In this document: positions 25,329 to 36,597 of the stretch, one piece after another
How positions within the stretch are numbered: position 1 is the first letter of the stretch
Layout: each line of letters begins with the position of its first letter
Source of the DNA: Parascedosporium putredinis
Taxonomy: Eukaryota > Ascomycota > Sordariomycetes > Microascales > Microascaceae
NCBI GenBank assembly: GCA_949357655.1
Contig: CASHTG010000002.1
Coordinates: forward strand, 186,001 to 250,000
Length of the DNA: 64,000 nt
Reading direction: 5' to 3'
Position numbers and translations under genes: made by a program
Notes under the pieces: model-generated
The model's database searches: none
Told to the model about the DNA's origin: nothing
What the model saw: only the letters and a program-made list of their open reading frames with translations

Positions 25329-26571
25329 TGACCGAAATGGCCTCTTCCATTCCCCTACCTCCTCTACTCCCGAGGTCTTGAGTGGCTAGGGAATCGACCG
25401 GCGGCGGCGGTGTCTTAGGATGAGATTCACGATGACACGTAGTAGCGTTTGTTGTACAATGCGGTGCGAGGAAGGCGACCGAGAAAGAACCTTGTCAAGA
25501 TAGTATATAGCTTTGCCGTTCTCTTGTTCTTTCTTATACCTCGACGTTTATCTTGGCCCCGATGGGTAGGGGAGTAGGAAGTTTTTTCATTTTTCCTATC
25601 ATGTCTCAATAATTCACAAAAACGCCATAATATATATATAGACATATATATCCAAACAAATACAAAAAGTCCCCTCACCTCTTCTTGCCTTCGATGCTTC
25701 TTTTGCCCTCTACCCTGCTGCCGTGTCACGTTCGCCAAGTTGTTAGACACGAACGTTGGTTTGACGAGGATGGGGGAGGCGAATCTCATGGTGTCGCAAC
25801 TCTGGCGCGGGCCGCAGTCGATTCGCTCCATGCGTATATATATATCAAGTACTGCAAGTTCTCGTGAGAGCTGGGAGAAAGGCGCAACGGGCGTGCACAA
25901 GCAAGAGGCTGCTGACATCGGTTCTTCTTCTCTCTGGGATGAGGTATTCCATACAGACATGGCTCTCACGGCAGAGGGATCGCTCTGGTGCAACATTCAT
26001 CGCCGCATTTACACTCTCACACACATACACACACACACACACAAGGATAAACGCAACGAGCTAGCAAGGGAAACTGGCCAACCCTGGCATGTTTTTGCAT
26101 CGAAAAGGAAACAACTTTTCTTGTCCTTGAAGAAAATGAAAAAGAAAGGTGCCTACCCTTCCCCGTTACGACAGATAAGGAGATGCAGAGAGGAAATAGA
26201 AAACAATCAAGACAATCAAGAACACTTGGGGGATCAGGAGGAAAAACCCTTTTGCTTTTGAAAAAGGAGAAAACAAGCACCGAGAATCTCTTTTCTAGTC
26301 CATAGGGGGAGGGAAGGATGGGTGACGATTAAAACAACACACAACTGATAAAAAACAGGAACCGGTAAAGAGTAATTTTTCCCCTTAGATTGTTTTTTTA
26401 CAGTCCCTCCCGTCAACAAGGTGGTTTTCCAGATGCCTCTTCTTTTCGGGTGATTTCTTCTTTGGAAAGGCATTCTAACATCTTTTTGTGGGAAATATGT
26501 TCCTGCTCTATGTATGGCAAGGACGGTTGGAGGGCTTAAGCCGCTCTCAGGTAGGCGCCTCTGGGCTGCAT
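25329..26571. other. Convergent 3' intergenic region with CA microsatellite
   Basis: This gap holds the facing 3' UTRs of the transporter and the Stm1-like gene. It has TATATATA-type stretches near 25631-25652 and 25836-25848, and a CA repeat at about 26018-26043. No supportable gene is present. Confidence 0.5.
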
Positions 26572-28768
26572 TTATTTGCCGAGCGAGGGGAAGGCCGACT
26601 GGTCGCTGGTGTTGATGGTGACATCCTTGCCACCACGGCCACGACCACCACGGGGGCACCCTCGCTACGGTCGCCACGGTCGCCACGGTCGCCACGGGGA
26701 GCGTCTCCGCGGCCGCGAGCGCCATCGCCACGGCCACGGCCACGACCACCCTCACCACGGCCAGCGCCGCGGGAGCACCACCGCGGGGACCACCACGGCC
26801 GCCACGAGTGCGCTCGGGCTCGACGTAGCGCTGGTCAATGTCGACGACCTGCTTGACCTTTCGCTCACGCTCGCGCTTGGCCTTGCCACCGCTGGCGGCG
26901 GAGATGAAATCATCATCCTCCTCCTTGACGAGAGGCTTAGCGCTAGCCCACTTCTTGTCGAGCTTGCTACCCTCGTTGGCCTGGCGGACCTGAGCGGGAC
27001 CCTCAAGAGCGAGCTTCTTCTGGGCGAGCTGGGCAAGGTAGTCCTCGTACGAGATGTGCTTGTCCTCGGGCTCAGCCTCGACCTCCTTGGCCTCGGCATC
27101 ACCTTCCCGGGCCTCCTTCTTGGCAATCTCCTCGCCGGCGACCTCATCCTTCAACTCGGCCTCGCCTTCGGCGGCACCCCAGGACTGGGCAGCCTGCTTC
27201 TCGGAGCCACTATGTCAAGGGAAAAAAACCCATGTTAGAAACTGGCTTGTGATAACTTGTAGTGTGGGCCTTCCCAAAAAGTCCACAGCGGGAACAAATG
27301 TATCGTTGCCGAGGACAAGGGACATGGCCTTAGGGTGGGATGATGATTAAAAAACTTACGGAGCAATGTTCTTGCTGTGGCGGTCATCACGCTCGCGGGG
27401 GTGGCGAGAGCCGCGTCCTATAGGGATGGGTTAGTAACCAACGGCCGTGGCACGGAGAAGCAGGTGCGTCGAAACCGGCACGCGCAGGTAGAGGATGAGG
27501 GTCAAAACTTACCACCACGAACACGAGCACCGTAGCCACCGCCGCGGGAAGAGCCTCGGGCACCATCATCAGTGGTCCTGGTTCGGTTGCGGTCGACACC
27601 AGCACCTCGGTCGCGGAAAGCTGGATAAAGAGACACGTTAGCTTTGGAGCTCCATAAATACGGTTGATTACTTGTGGAATGGCGGCGGGCGAAAAGCTTG
27701 TTCACATCACAAGGTAATGTAGTCAAGCTGCTGTAGCTTGGCTCATCCACCTTGAGACCAACACGGAGGAAGCAACCCCTTGGATATCAGCCTTTGACCA
27801 TCAGGCGCTAAAGACCTGAGAGAGCATAGACCAAAAGGGGGATGGGATAGGTGGGTGCGTCTTCTTCATCTTCTTATTGAAAGAACGAGCAAGAAGATGG
27901 ACCTGACGACGGGACGACGCGAGGGATGATAGGAAACGCAGATGTGAAAAAGATGGGCAAGGGTGGATAAAAACGGCACAACGGAGGACAACACGGGTAA
28001 AAACCTACCGGCCTCGCTGCCAGAGTAGCCACGTCGCTGCTGGGTGTTTCCTCCCCTAGCAGCAGCATCGGTCTTAGCACCACGGGCGCTCTGAGCAGCA
28101 CCTCCCTTCACAACGGGAGCCTCTCCATCCTCGCCTGGTGATGAATGTTAGCTACGACATCCTTCTCCATCCCAAGAAAAAAGACCGAATGCTGAAAGAC
28201 TGGATGAAGGCTAGCGACATCGAATGGCGCAGCATCATCTTCGCCAGGTCTATTTGAGATATTTCAAAGCAATTGGGAGAATGGGGACAAGGTTCTTGTG
28301 GCAATGGAGAAGAATCGTACCGAGGAGGTCAAACGGGTTCTGGAAGTTAGGGCAAAATGGTTAGCGATTGTTGCTGCGATCCTCGGTTGTTTGCAGGACT
28401 GTGCAGGGCAAGAGGAAGAAAAGCGTGACCCGGTGCCATCTCGAAGCTGTGCGAAACTCTACGGCCGGCGCTGCCCCAAGGAGAGGAGCATTGACGAGTT
28501 TGCCAAAGAAAGGCCAGCACAGCACGTTCCCGAACCGACCAGACTCGCCAAATTTCAATTGCCTTCTCGAGGCCAGACCGAAGCTCATAAACTCACGGCT
28601 AGCAACGAGAAAGAGACAATGAGACGAGTCGAGGTCGAGATGATGCCCTTCTCGGGCGCTTTCCTTTCTCCCCTTTCCCTACCCCCAAGGACGGGGAAGA
28701 CGAAAAAATTCCTCTCTCAGCCGGGACGGCGAGAAATAGAAAAACTCACCTTAGTGACGACAGACATG
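26572..28768 (-). CDS. Stm1/HABP4-type RGG-repeat ribosome- or RNA-binding protein, two frame breaks
   Basis: Six exons are inferred on the minus strand: 28751-28768, 28321-28339, 28009-28134, 27513-27620, 27360-27417 and 26572-27209. Every junction keeps phase. The product starts MSVVTK, followed by NPFDLLG, the short N-terminal motif of the Stm1 family. An Arg/Gly-rich region follows, then the hyaluronan/mRNA-binding-type block SYEDYLAQLAQKKLALEG, and finally an RGG/RGD-rich tail ending SAFPSLGK. About 322 residues. Yeast Stm1 and human SERBP1 clamp idle ribosomes and bind RNA. Two single G deletions near 26775 and 26656 shift the tail; without correction the frame runs about 300 nt past the true stop. 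Six small exons, one of only 18 nt, are notable for a fungal gene. Confidence 0.85.
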
Positions 28769-30658
28769 TTGACCGCCGGATTATCGCCTCAAAAGGCGTG
28801 CCTTGATTGGAGACACTCTGGAGAGTGAAGAGAAGGGATAATTCCGGGTGGGTGGAGAGGGATGAGTTGAAGGAGGAAGAACGTTGTTTACCAGATCATG
28901 ACCCCTAAGATGGAAAGGCGTTGGGGGAAGGTTAAAGAGGGTTGACGAAAAAATCGGGGAAAAGTAGGGGAAAAAAAAGTCAGAAATGGGTGGTCGCTGT
29001 TGTGACCAGTGTGACCAGGACCGGACCAGGACCAGAGCCAGACGGGTCTTTTTTTTCTTGGGGGTTCGAATTTTACTTGAGTGAGATGAGCGCAATCATA
29101 CAAAAATTTCCAATCACACCAGCAAAACCAAACTATGAATCCTATGCCTTTTCGGTTTTTCCCCTTCATTTATTCGTGCACAACTGTTGCTCTCGTGAAC
29201 AAATATTCTTGTCGACAGACACAACACGCGATCAATCCCCCAATCTTTGCCTGCGCTCCCGATCCATCGATCGCTGCAGCATCAATCGCAATTGCGTCGA
29301 TTGTGGCTTCCTCCCAACAAGAAGCCGATGGTCGCTCGTAATACTAATCCTGAGCATTCCCAGCTAGTCGGCCCTGCCTGGTCTAAGCTCCAACATTAGC
29401 ACACCCCCAAGCCAAGCAGAGCATGCCTGCCCTGCAGCACAGCACGGGTATTGTCTTTCCACTGCTTTCTTTTTCATGTTGCCGGGCCGTCCATCAAAGA
29501 ATGGGTCCAGCCTCAAATTTATGCACTACAGCACAGTGAGGAACGCTACAGCGTCCCGGGCCCGAACCGATGTCTTGCTCTGAGAGATCCTATCCTACAT
29601 GTTCGGTTTCTTGGACTCATGAATAATAGGAGGAGAAAAAAATCACCCCCGTCCCTGCTGGAGTATCCACTCCGTGAAACGTGCGAGCTTTTCAATTATT
29701 TAGCTCTGAGTCCAGGTAAACAAGGGCGTCGAATGCCTCAATGATCATATTAGCTGGTGACGTAGCACCGTTGTGGCCTGTTCTCGACACAACAAGCACT
29801 GGCAAATTGCTCACCAAGCTTCCTCTCTTCTTTTTGTGTTTCCCAAGCGCACTCGCACTCGACAAAGGCAAGGTCTTGCTTGCCCTACAAGTACCAAGGT
29901 ACAATGCACTCCAATCCGCCAAGACAAGGGAATTCCCCGCATAAATCTCGGCACACGCCCCAAGCTTCCCTTTTTCTCCCCACACACACACACACACACA
30001 AAGCAACCCAGCTTTTTGCCTAATATTCTAATTTATGTCTCTTGGTCATGCTTTTAGTGGCCTATGAAAGCCCTAGAAAAGAGGGCTTTTTTCATGACCC
30101 TCCCTCCTCTTTCTTGCAAGTGTCTCGGTCCATTCCCCTCGGGCGGTTCCAGTGAAGAAAATGAGACGAGGGCGAGAAAGAGCGAGAACCCATCCCGCCC
30201 AATCACATCATTCCGGTCTCCGGCTCTCCGAACCGGTTGTTCGAACACATTCGATGATGATCGTGATATTGTAAAACAAGCCATGGATGGGATGAGTGGA
30301 GAAAGAGGGCGGGAACTCCGTACTTTTGACAAAAGAACCTCCAGGCGATAGATAGGATGCACCTACTATGAGGATCTGTAAATGGAATTGTCCTTTAGAC
30401 CACGTTGCTCAACATTGAACACTGCGAGCGAACAAAAAACCATGATAATGATTATGCTCTCTTTGAAACGGGCGCCGATGGCGGAATGAAAGAGAATGAA
30501 TATGAAAATAAAAATAAACAGTAAACAAACCTAGAAAAAGAAATAAAAAATCCGAGTCCCTCCCGTAAGGTGATACCGACTGTCTCAGATTCTTTTGCCG
30601 GAAATCTCCAACAAACTTGATGCAAAAACAAGACCCAAAAGGGGGAGGGAGGAGGGCC
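28769..30658. other. Intergenic region upstream of the Stm1-like gene
   Basis: About 1.9 kb with no supportable gene. It contains the Stm1-like promoter and leader, a T/A-rich part at 28925-29110, and a CA microsatellite at about 29982-30000. Confidence 0.45.
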
Positions 30659-30670
30659 AAAAAGCAAAAA
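30659..30670 (-). terminator. RNA polymerase III terminator of tRNA-Glu
   Basis: Two five-base T runs on the transcribed strand, separated by GC, lie about 10 nt after the tRNA 3' end. This is the normal form of a pol III stop signal. Confidence 0.75.
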
Positions 30671-30680
30671 TGAATGATGC

Positions 30681-30762
30681 TCCCATACCAGGAATCGAAC
30701 CAGGGTCTACGCTGAACACTCAAGATGAGAGAGCGTTATGCTAACCACTACACCATATGGGA
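30681..30762 (-). tRNA. tRNA-Glu(CTC) with 11-nt intron
   Basis: The minus strand folds as a cloverleaf with acceptor stem TCCCATA/TATGGGA. The D arm contains GGTGTAGTGGTTAGC, and the anticodon stem is ACGCT/AGCGT. The loop holds anticodon CTC, with an 11-nt intron right after position 37, the standard site for fungal tRNA introns. The mature length is 71 nt before CCA. An A box (TGGTGTAGTGG) and a B box (GGTTCGATTCC) are present. The T stem reads CCTGG on both sides, which leaves a central U-U mismatch. That could be a base error or slight decay. Acceptor sequence and anticodon support glutamate. Confidence 0.88.
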
Positions 30763-31016
30763 TTGTTGGTTGTTGAATGGTGTTTCCAATTCTGGTACCA
30801 TAAAACCTTGAGAATTTGGCTCTTGTTATTTTTTATCAGCGTCTCGTCTTCCCTCCAGGGAGAAGAAACCAGTAGTGATTTTAAGTGTTCGTCGAAAGGA
30901 TAAAGGCAAAAAATGTAAAGACAAGTCAAAAAGAACCAGATAGCTTTTAAATTTCTAAAAATATTGATGAACCATTTACACCAAATTACACGATACGGCG
31001 AAGAAGAAACCCCTCC

Positions 31017-34000
31017 CTACTGCAACATGCTGTCCAAACTCTCCCCAAGCACACCCTCGATGCTCACGATCCACCGGTGCGTCTCCCTCTCCACCACCTC
31101 GTCGTCGTCGTCCTGCAGCTCGCTGATGAACGGGAGCATCTCGGGCAGCATCGCCAGCCACTCCTCGCCCAGCTTCTCCGCCAGTGCCTGCTGACACTTG
31201 ACCGCCGCCAGGCGCGCCGACGCCTGCTCCGAGCGCAGCAGCTTGAGGATCGATGTGTTGAGCTCCTTTTGGTGCGCCTGCGAGCTGGCCGCGCGCGCGA
31301 GCTCTACGACCGCGGGCACGAGCGCGACCGACAGGTCCAGCGAACCCGAGAACCGGAACTGGTCTACTAGGACGGGTGCCACCGCCCCAAAGTGCGCGGG
31401 TGTCTGCCAGAAACCGTCCTCGTCGTGCTCGAAGCACTTGGCTAGCACATTGAGCACGCTTTCCCACAACATGCGTGCCTCCCGCGACTCCTTGGGGCTC
31501 GTCGATTGAAGCACTCGCACCGCGTCATCGAGCATATATGTCGCGTAGTTGGTCACGATGCGGCCCAGCTGGTTGAAGAAAGCGTACAGGAACCCGTACA
31601 CGCTCTGAGACCGGCGAAGGCGTCCCACCGTATCCGACTTGCCGAGGCCGGTGCTGGTCCAGTCCACGAGCTGCGTGAAAATAGGTCGGAACGTGGCATC
31701 GTTGAGCTTGTGGATGACCAGGAGAGCCACTTCATTGATGGAGCTCTCGATCTCGGCCACCTTGGTAGCGACAGTCTCAGTCACAGGACCCTTTTCGAAC
31801 TCCTGCCTCCTAAAGTCGTAAGCGCTCAGGAGGATAGAAGAGAGAGACGACACGTTCTTTCGGATGGTCTGCTCCCGGTGGGAAGCCACGGCCGTGCGAA
31901 TAAGATCGATGTATTCCGTGATAGCCTGTGGTAATCTAGAGTTAGCAACGGTCGGGTGTTTAGTGGATTAGTGGAGGGAGAGCTGCGGGCTAAGCCGCAT
32001 ATTCTTACCTTGAAGCCAGCGCCAGCAGCCCTCGGCCAGCCATTGGCAAGACCGGCGAAGAGAACCTTGGCATCCAGCTGAGTGGCCAGGGTCTTGAGGC
32101 ACGTCTTGCGGCCGTCCTCCGCCTCCTCGTCGAACCCGTGCTCGGCCGAGGCATTGGAGATGGCCAGTAACTGCTCGAGGTACGAGCTCGTAACCATCTC
32201 TGGCATGTGCTGCACGACGGACAGCACGAAAAAGTAGCATGCGTTGTGCAGCTCCGGGTCCGGCTCCTCGGCCGTCATGCACTCCCTGAGGTAGTTCATG
32301 GCGTACGCGGAGGCGCTGGGGAGCACGGGGAGCACGCCGTGGCCTAGCACGCTGACGAGGGACGCGAGGCACAAGAGTGCCATGACGCGGAGGTGCTTGT
32401 CGGACTGGCCCAGGCAGTGCTCTCCGGCAATCGTAGAAGCGGCGGCGGCGACAGCCTCCAGGTCCTTTTCGCCGTACTTTTCGGCAATCTTGTCCACGCA
32501 CGCGACGGCGGTGTGCTTGTACTTGATATCTTCGGAGTCGCGGATCGCCGCCGTGAGCTGGGGCAGGAAGCCCAAGAGGACCGTTCGGGAGCTGGGGTCT
32601 GCGCTGCTCTCCTGATTCACCCTCGTTTCGAGGGCCTTGAGCACCTTTTGGCGGAGGCCTAGGTTTGGTCGGTCCAGCAAATTCTCAACAGCTTTGATGA
32701 ACTCGCCGATGGTAAGGAGGTTGAGAAGGCCGGCAAGAGACTCTCCGCAGAGCCCGTAGAGTTGCTTGTGGACCTTGACGGCCTCTGCTAGGGAAAGGAG
32801 ATTCTCAAGGAGGCTGGCGTAGAGCTCGCGGACCTCGGATGCCTGCATATCATCGTGCTCGGTGATCTTGCGAACCTGGATGCGTAGTCTCCGGCTGGAC
32901 AAAAGGGCAGGAAGGGCGGACAACTGGCTAAGAGCCGCCTCCTGGGAGACTTGCGGATCCAATTTACTCGTCGGCCTCAGGAGGGCGCTAGCGAGGTTGG
33001 GGCTGGGTTTGAACAGGTCACCGATGAGCTGAATGAGCTTCACCAGCGAATCCAACTGCGTTTTCACGTTATGTCGGTCGAGAAGTTCCGTGACGAAAGA
33101 AAGTACGCCATCGGTAGGGCCCTGCTTCTCGACAAGTAGGGCAATGATGGCAAACAGGAACTCGTCCGCGCCGAGCGTGTCAACGAGCGACATGAATATA
33201 CCGAATCGGCGGTGAGAGGGGATATGCTCGTAGGAGGAGGTGAAGCTCAAGAGTAGCTCCGAGGAAGCCGCCACGACACTCTTCTTGCCCTTGCGGAGAG
33301 TCGCGACGAGAGGTGGCACAACCTCCTTGATAACCTGGTTGACGACGTGCGCCGAGTAGTCATCGCTCTGGCGTATGACGGATACTCCCATAAACGTAAA
33401 AATCGGCATGACACAGTGGATGACAACGTCGGGTGCAGTTGTAGCCAGGCTAGCAATGAGGAGCAGGGCGGCGTTCTGAACAACCGGACTGGAGGACTTT
33501 TGAATGCAGTTGACGAGGAGGTCGCCGTAGCCGTCCGAGATGGTGATCTTGAGATCGCTATTGGCCTTGTATGCGGGGAGCATGGCGTGCAAGCTCATCA
33601 ATACGACATTTTGCAGGTAACCCAAGTCGGATCCGACGACGGACCGGAAGGTTTGCAGTTTGGCGAGGGTCGAGAACAAGGTGGGGAGGAGTGCGGCGTG
33701 GGCCACGGGGTTCGAGATCTCGATGAGTTGTAGCACAAAGGTAGCTTTCTTAAGGGCCATGTTGATTTCAGGCGAAGGCTGCAGGGGCGAGCCACGAGGG
33801 CCTTCGTTGCTCATGCGGCGCCTCTTGTTAGGGGCGAGTCCACGACAATGTTGGTTTCCATGTGGATGGACTCGAGGAAGTGGGAAAGGATATCCGTGGT
33901 CAACTCGACACTTCGCAGAAGCTCCGCGGCCTCGATGGCCGTGGGCCGAGGCATATCATCTGCGTCAGAAGCGCTGAGAGCCAAGTCGATCATCTGGTTC

Positions 34001-36219
34001 GCTATGGATGACTTGTTCTCGGGCTTCATCAAGGACCACAGCTTGCGAAGGCGCAAGAAAATCGTCTCGATAAAGTCCTCTCGGGTATCTTTCGAAGTTA
34101 CGATAATCTTTAGCAAGGCCTGCAGGCCTGCAGCGTCGTTGGCGACGACGGTCTCGACGAACCGTTGGTTGAGGCTAGCCTCATCGATGCGTTCCTTCTT
34201 GACGAGTTCCGATACTTGTTCCGAGGTCAGGCCCGCCCACCAGTTGAGAGACGGTAGGAGAAGCTGGGTTCTGCTGGTGCTGGGAATCGATCGAACACGG
34301 TTAAGAGCTTTGAGAAGACGTTCCTTGACAAGCAAAAACGGGGTGCGGAAAATGACGGCAGCGGTAAATCGGGCAAACGCAAGCCGAACGGGAGGAGGGA
34401 GGCGGTCCTTCGCCTCCTCGGAATCCTTGGTCTTGCCCGGGCCAATCGAAGACTCAAAAATGGCGCTGACGTGATCCTGGTGAATGACGCACTCTTCGAG
34501 GGTAGGGAGGAGAACGGTTCGGATCACCTTGGCGGCGGCTTCAGTGCTAAATGCGTCGCGGCCCTGGGTACCCGGATAGAGCGATTTCTCTCCCCAAATG
34601 GCGGCTCCTGATCCCTTGGTATTGCTGGGATATGCTTGGTCGACGACGATGAGCAGATCCGCAGCGGCCTGTCGTACCTTCTTGGATGGGTCACTGAGAG
34701 CTGCGAGGATGTAGGGGATAAGGGCCTGCAGGTCCAGCTTCTCATTGCACGTCTTCAGCCGGTTCTTCACCATCTCCAACGCTTTGGCCTTGGCCAGGGC
34801 CGGGAATGCTCCGCACCAAATGCGCACATAAAAGGAAATGTAGGTGGGCTCCGAGAGAGCTTTCTCACGGGCCAGGACCGGCAGCGAATCGAACTGCTCT
34901 AGCACCTTTTCCGGGGTAGGATCGATGATGGCCCGAAGGAAGACTTCGCTGACCGCGGGGAAAGCCTCTCCAGCATCAGCACCAAGATTGGAGGATAGAC
35001 CGTCCGACAGGCTTGAAACCTTGGCCAACTCGTCGCTGAGGGTTTCCTTGACGGGCACAGGGGCTTCGCTCGTCTCCATAGCATCATCCTCTGGCGCAGG
35101 AAGCATCTTATTTTGGCGCAGCGACAGATCCAATCGCATCTCCAGCTGGTCCATGTCGAAGTCGATATCAGTGATGGCGTTTTGAATAATGTCACCGCAC
35201 TCGCCAGGATCCTGGGATAGTTGAACGAGCATAGTACCGAGTTCCTTCCTCACGCTTCCGCTCGCATCGACCTCCTCGCTGAGGTTGGTGCCAAGGAGGA
35301 GGAGCGCCTTGAAAAGGACGGACGTCTGTTTGGGGGTGAGAACGCCAGCCCGGATCAGGGCACCCACTACCGGAAGCCCGCGGGCACAGCAGCGGCCCTG
35401 TCAATCATGGCTAGGCAGAGGCCGTTGGCATCAACCCTCCACTCGCGGCCGATCGAGGTGGCTTTGAGGAGCGCCTTGGCAGCCCGAGACCTGCTTCGCG
35501 CATAATGGAGAGACTACAGCCGATGGCGAGTTGCTCCATGAATATCGGAAATCGGCGGGCGAGGAAGCGGGGCCTGGCTTTATCGGGCCTGGTGGTGAAC
35601 GAGTGGCTCGTGGAGGGGATGTGAGGGATCGGATGTAAGGCTGCAAAAACGGTAGTCGTCGGGCATCTGAGACGGCAGAATGGACAAGAGTGTCACAAAG
35701 ACCGGTAGAGTGTGGTACGGGAGGAATGTGGTGAGGAGGAAGGCGGTGTTGAACTCGTGAACCCTGAAAGAAGGCCATACCTATGATTAGCCACCGCTCG
35801 CAGATTCCACGGCGTGTCTAGGAAAAACGGCACAAGACTCACCTGAACCGTCGAATCAACCACTCAATTGCTTTGATGGCTGGCATAAGCCGTAGCCGGC
35901 TACCTGCAAGACGCAGAAAAGCCTCGACTTTCCTGTCAAGTTCGACATTTTCGGCCTCGGTGAGCTGGGTCCTCTCCTCGCTCTGGCTCTGTTCGCTAAA
36001 GAGCGTCGCACGGAAGGGGGCGAAGCGGGAGTCGAGACCGCAGAGTTCTTCGAATCCTTCTTGGCAGACGGGGTAGAGGCTCTGGAAGCTTTGGGTTGCG
36101 GCGATCTTGGGCTCCCAGATTAGGGATTTCGAGTGAGCGGCCTTTTGGGCCTTTGCGTTCAACGTAGTCTTTGACTTGACGGCGATCTGCGCCAGCTGTT
36201 TGGCGAGAGAGGTAGCCAT
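31017..36219 (-). CDS. UTP10: U3 snoRNP/UtpA component Utp10 (HEATR1), broken and internally shortened
   Basis: Three exons are inferred: 35843-36219, 32009-35763 and 31017-31925, with introns of 79 and 83 nt. The N-terminus (MATSLAKQLAQIAVKSKTTL) and C-terminus (ESLDSMLQ) match the fungal Utp10 family. The product is a very long alpha-helical HEAT-repeat protein of the t-UTP/UtpA complex, needed in the nucleolus for rDNA transcription and 18S pre-rRNA processing. The frame is broken near 35646 (T run), 35378 (C run) and 33825 (A run), with further breaks between 35400 and 35640. In that interval only about 80 codons lie between two conserved blocks that are, in my memory of the family, about 200 or more residues apart. 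The whole gene would encode roughly 1680 residues against the usual 1770-1830. Apart from that segment the coding is good, so the gene is probably functional in the organism. Confidence 0.9.
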
Positions 36220-36468
36220 GTTGAAAGGAAAACAGCTACGAAATAATTCCTAGCATTCGAAACAGAAAGAAGGAAAACAGGACAAAAACACTTAAATTGG
36301 TCGAAAACCCCTCCTTTGCATACGTGGGTGTTCGGGCATTGGCGCTTGTAGCGTTCGTTCGTCCCTTCAAGATCGTGAAGAGCATCCCTCCATCTCGAAA
36401 AAAAAAAAAAAGTTGTAGTCCCACCGCGGTTTAACCGTCGAAGCTTCACCCCACTCCACTCCCCCACC

Positions 36469-36597
36469 ATGAACCACTTTGACTCCACCAGCCTGGGAGT
36501 GGGAAGTCTAGACCAGGTTAGTCAGCATAAACTGCGATTCATGGAGATGGGAGTTTGTCAAGAGTTTCTTGGTTTTATTGGCCAATCCAACAAATAA
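36469..36597 (+). CDS. Candidate small gene, divergent from UTP10
   Basis: A 42-residue frame starts MNHFDSTSLGVGSLDQ in a good context (CCCACCATGA), 250 nt from the divergent UTP10 start. Its composition looks protein-like rather than repetitive. A GTTAGT donor-like site follows the sixteenth codon, so this could be the first exon of a longer gene. I do not recognise the product and could not trace a second exon. Confidence 0.3.
   Translation: MNHFDSTSLGVGSLDQVSQHKLRFMEMGVCQEFLGFIGQSNK

Noticed and set aside
26234..27154. A 306-codon open frame on the minus strand taken as a whole protein
   Set aside because: Only its first half is the Stm1-like exon. After the missing G near 26775 it leaves the RGG frame, and its tail is non-coding 3' sequence. 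The true stop is at 26572.
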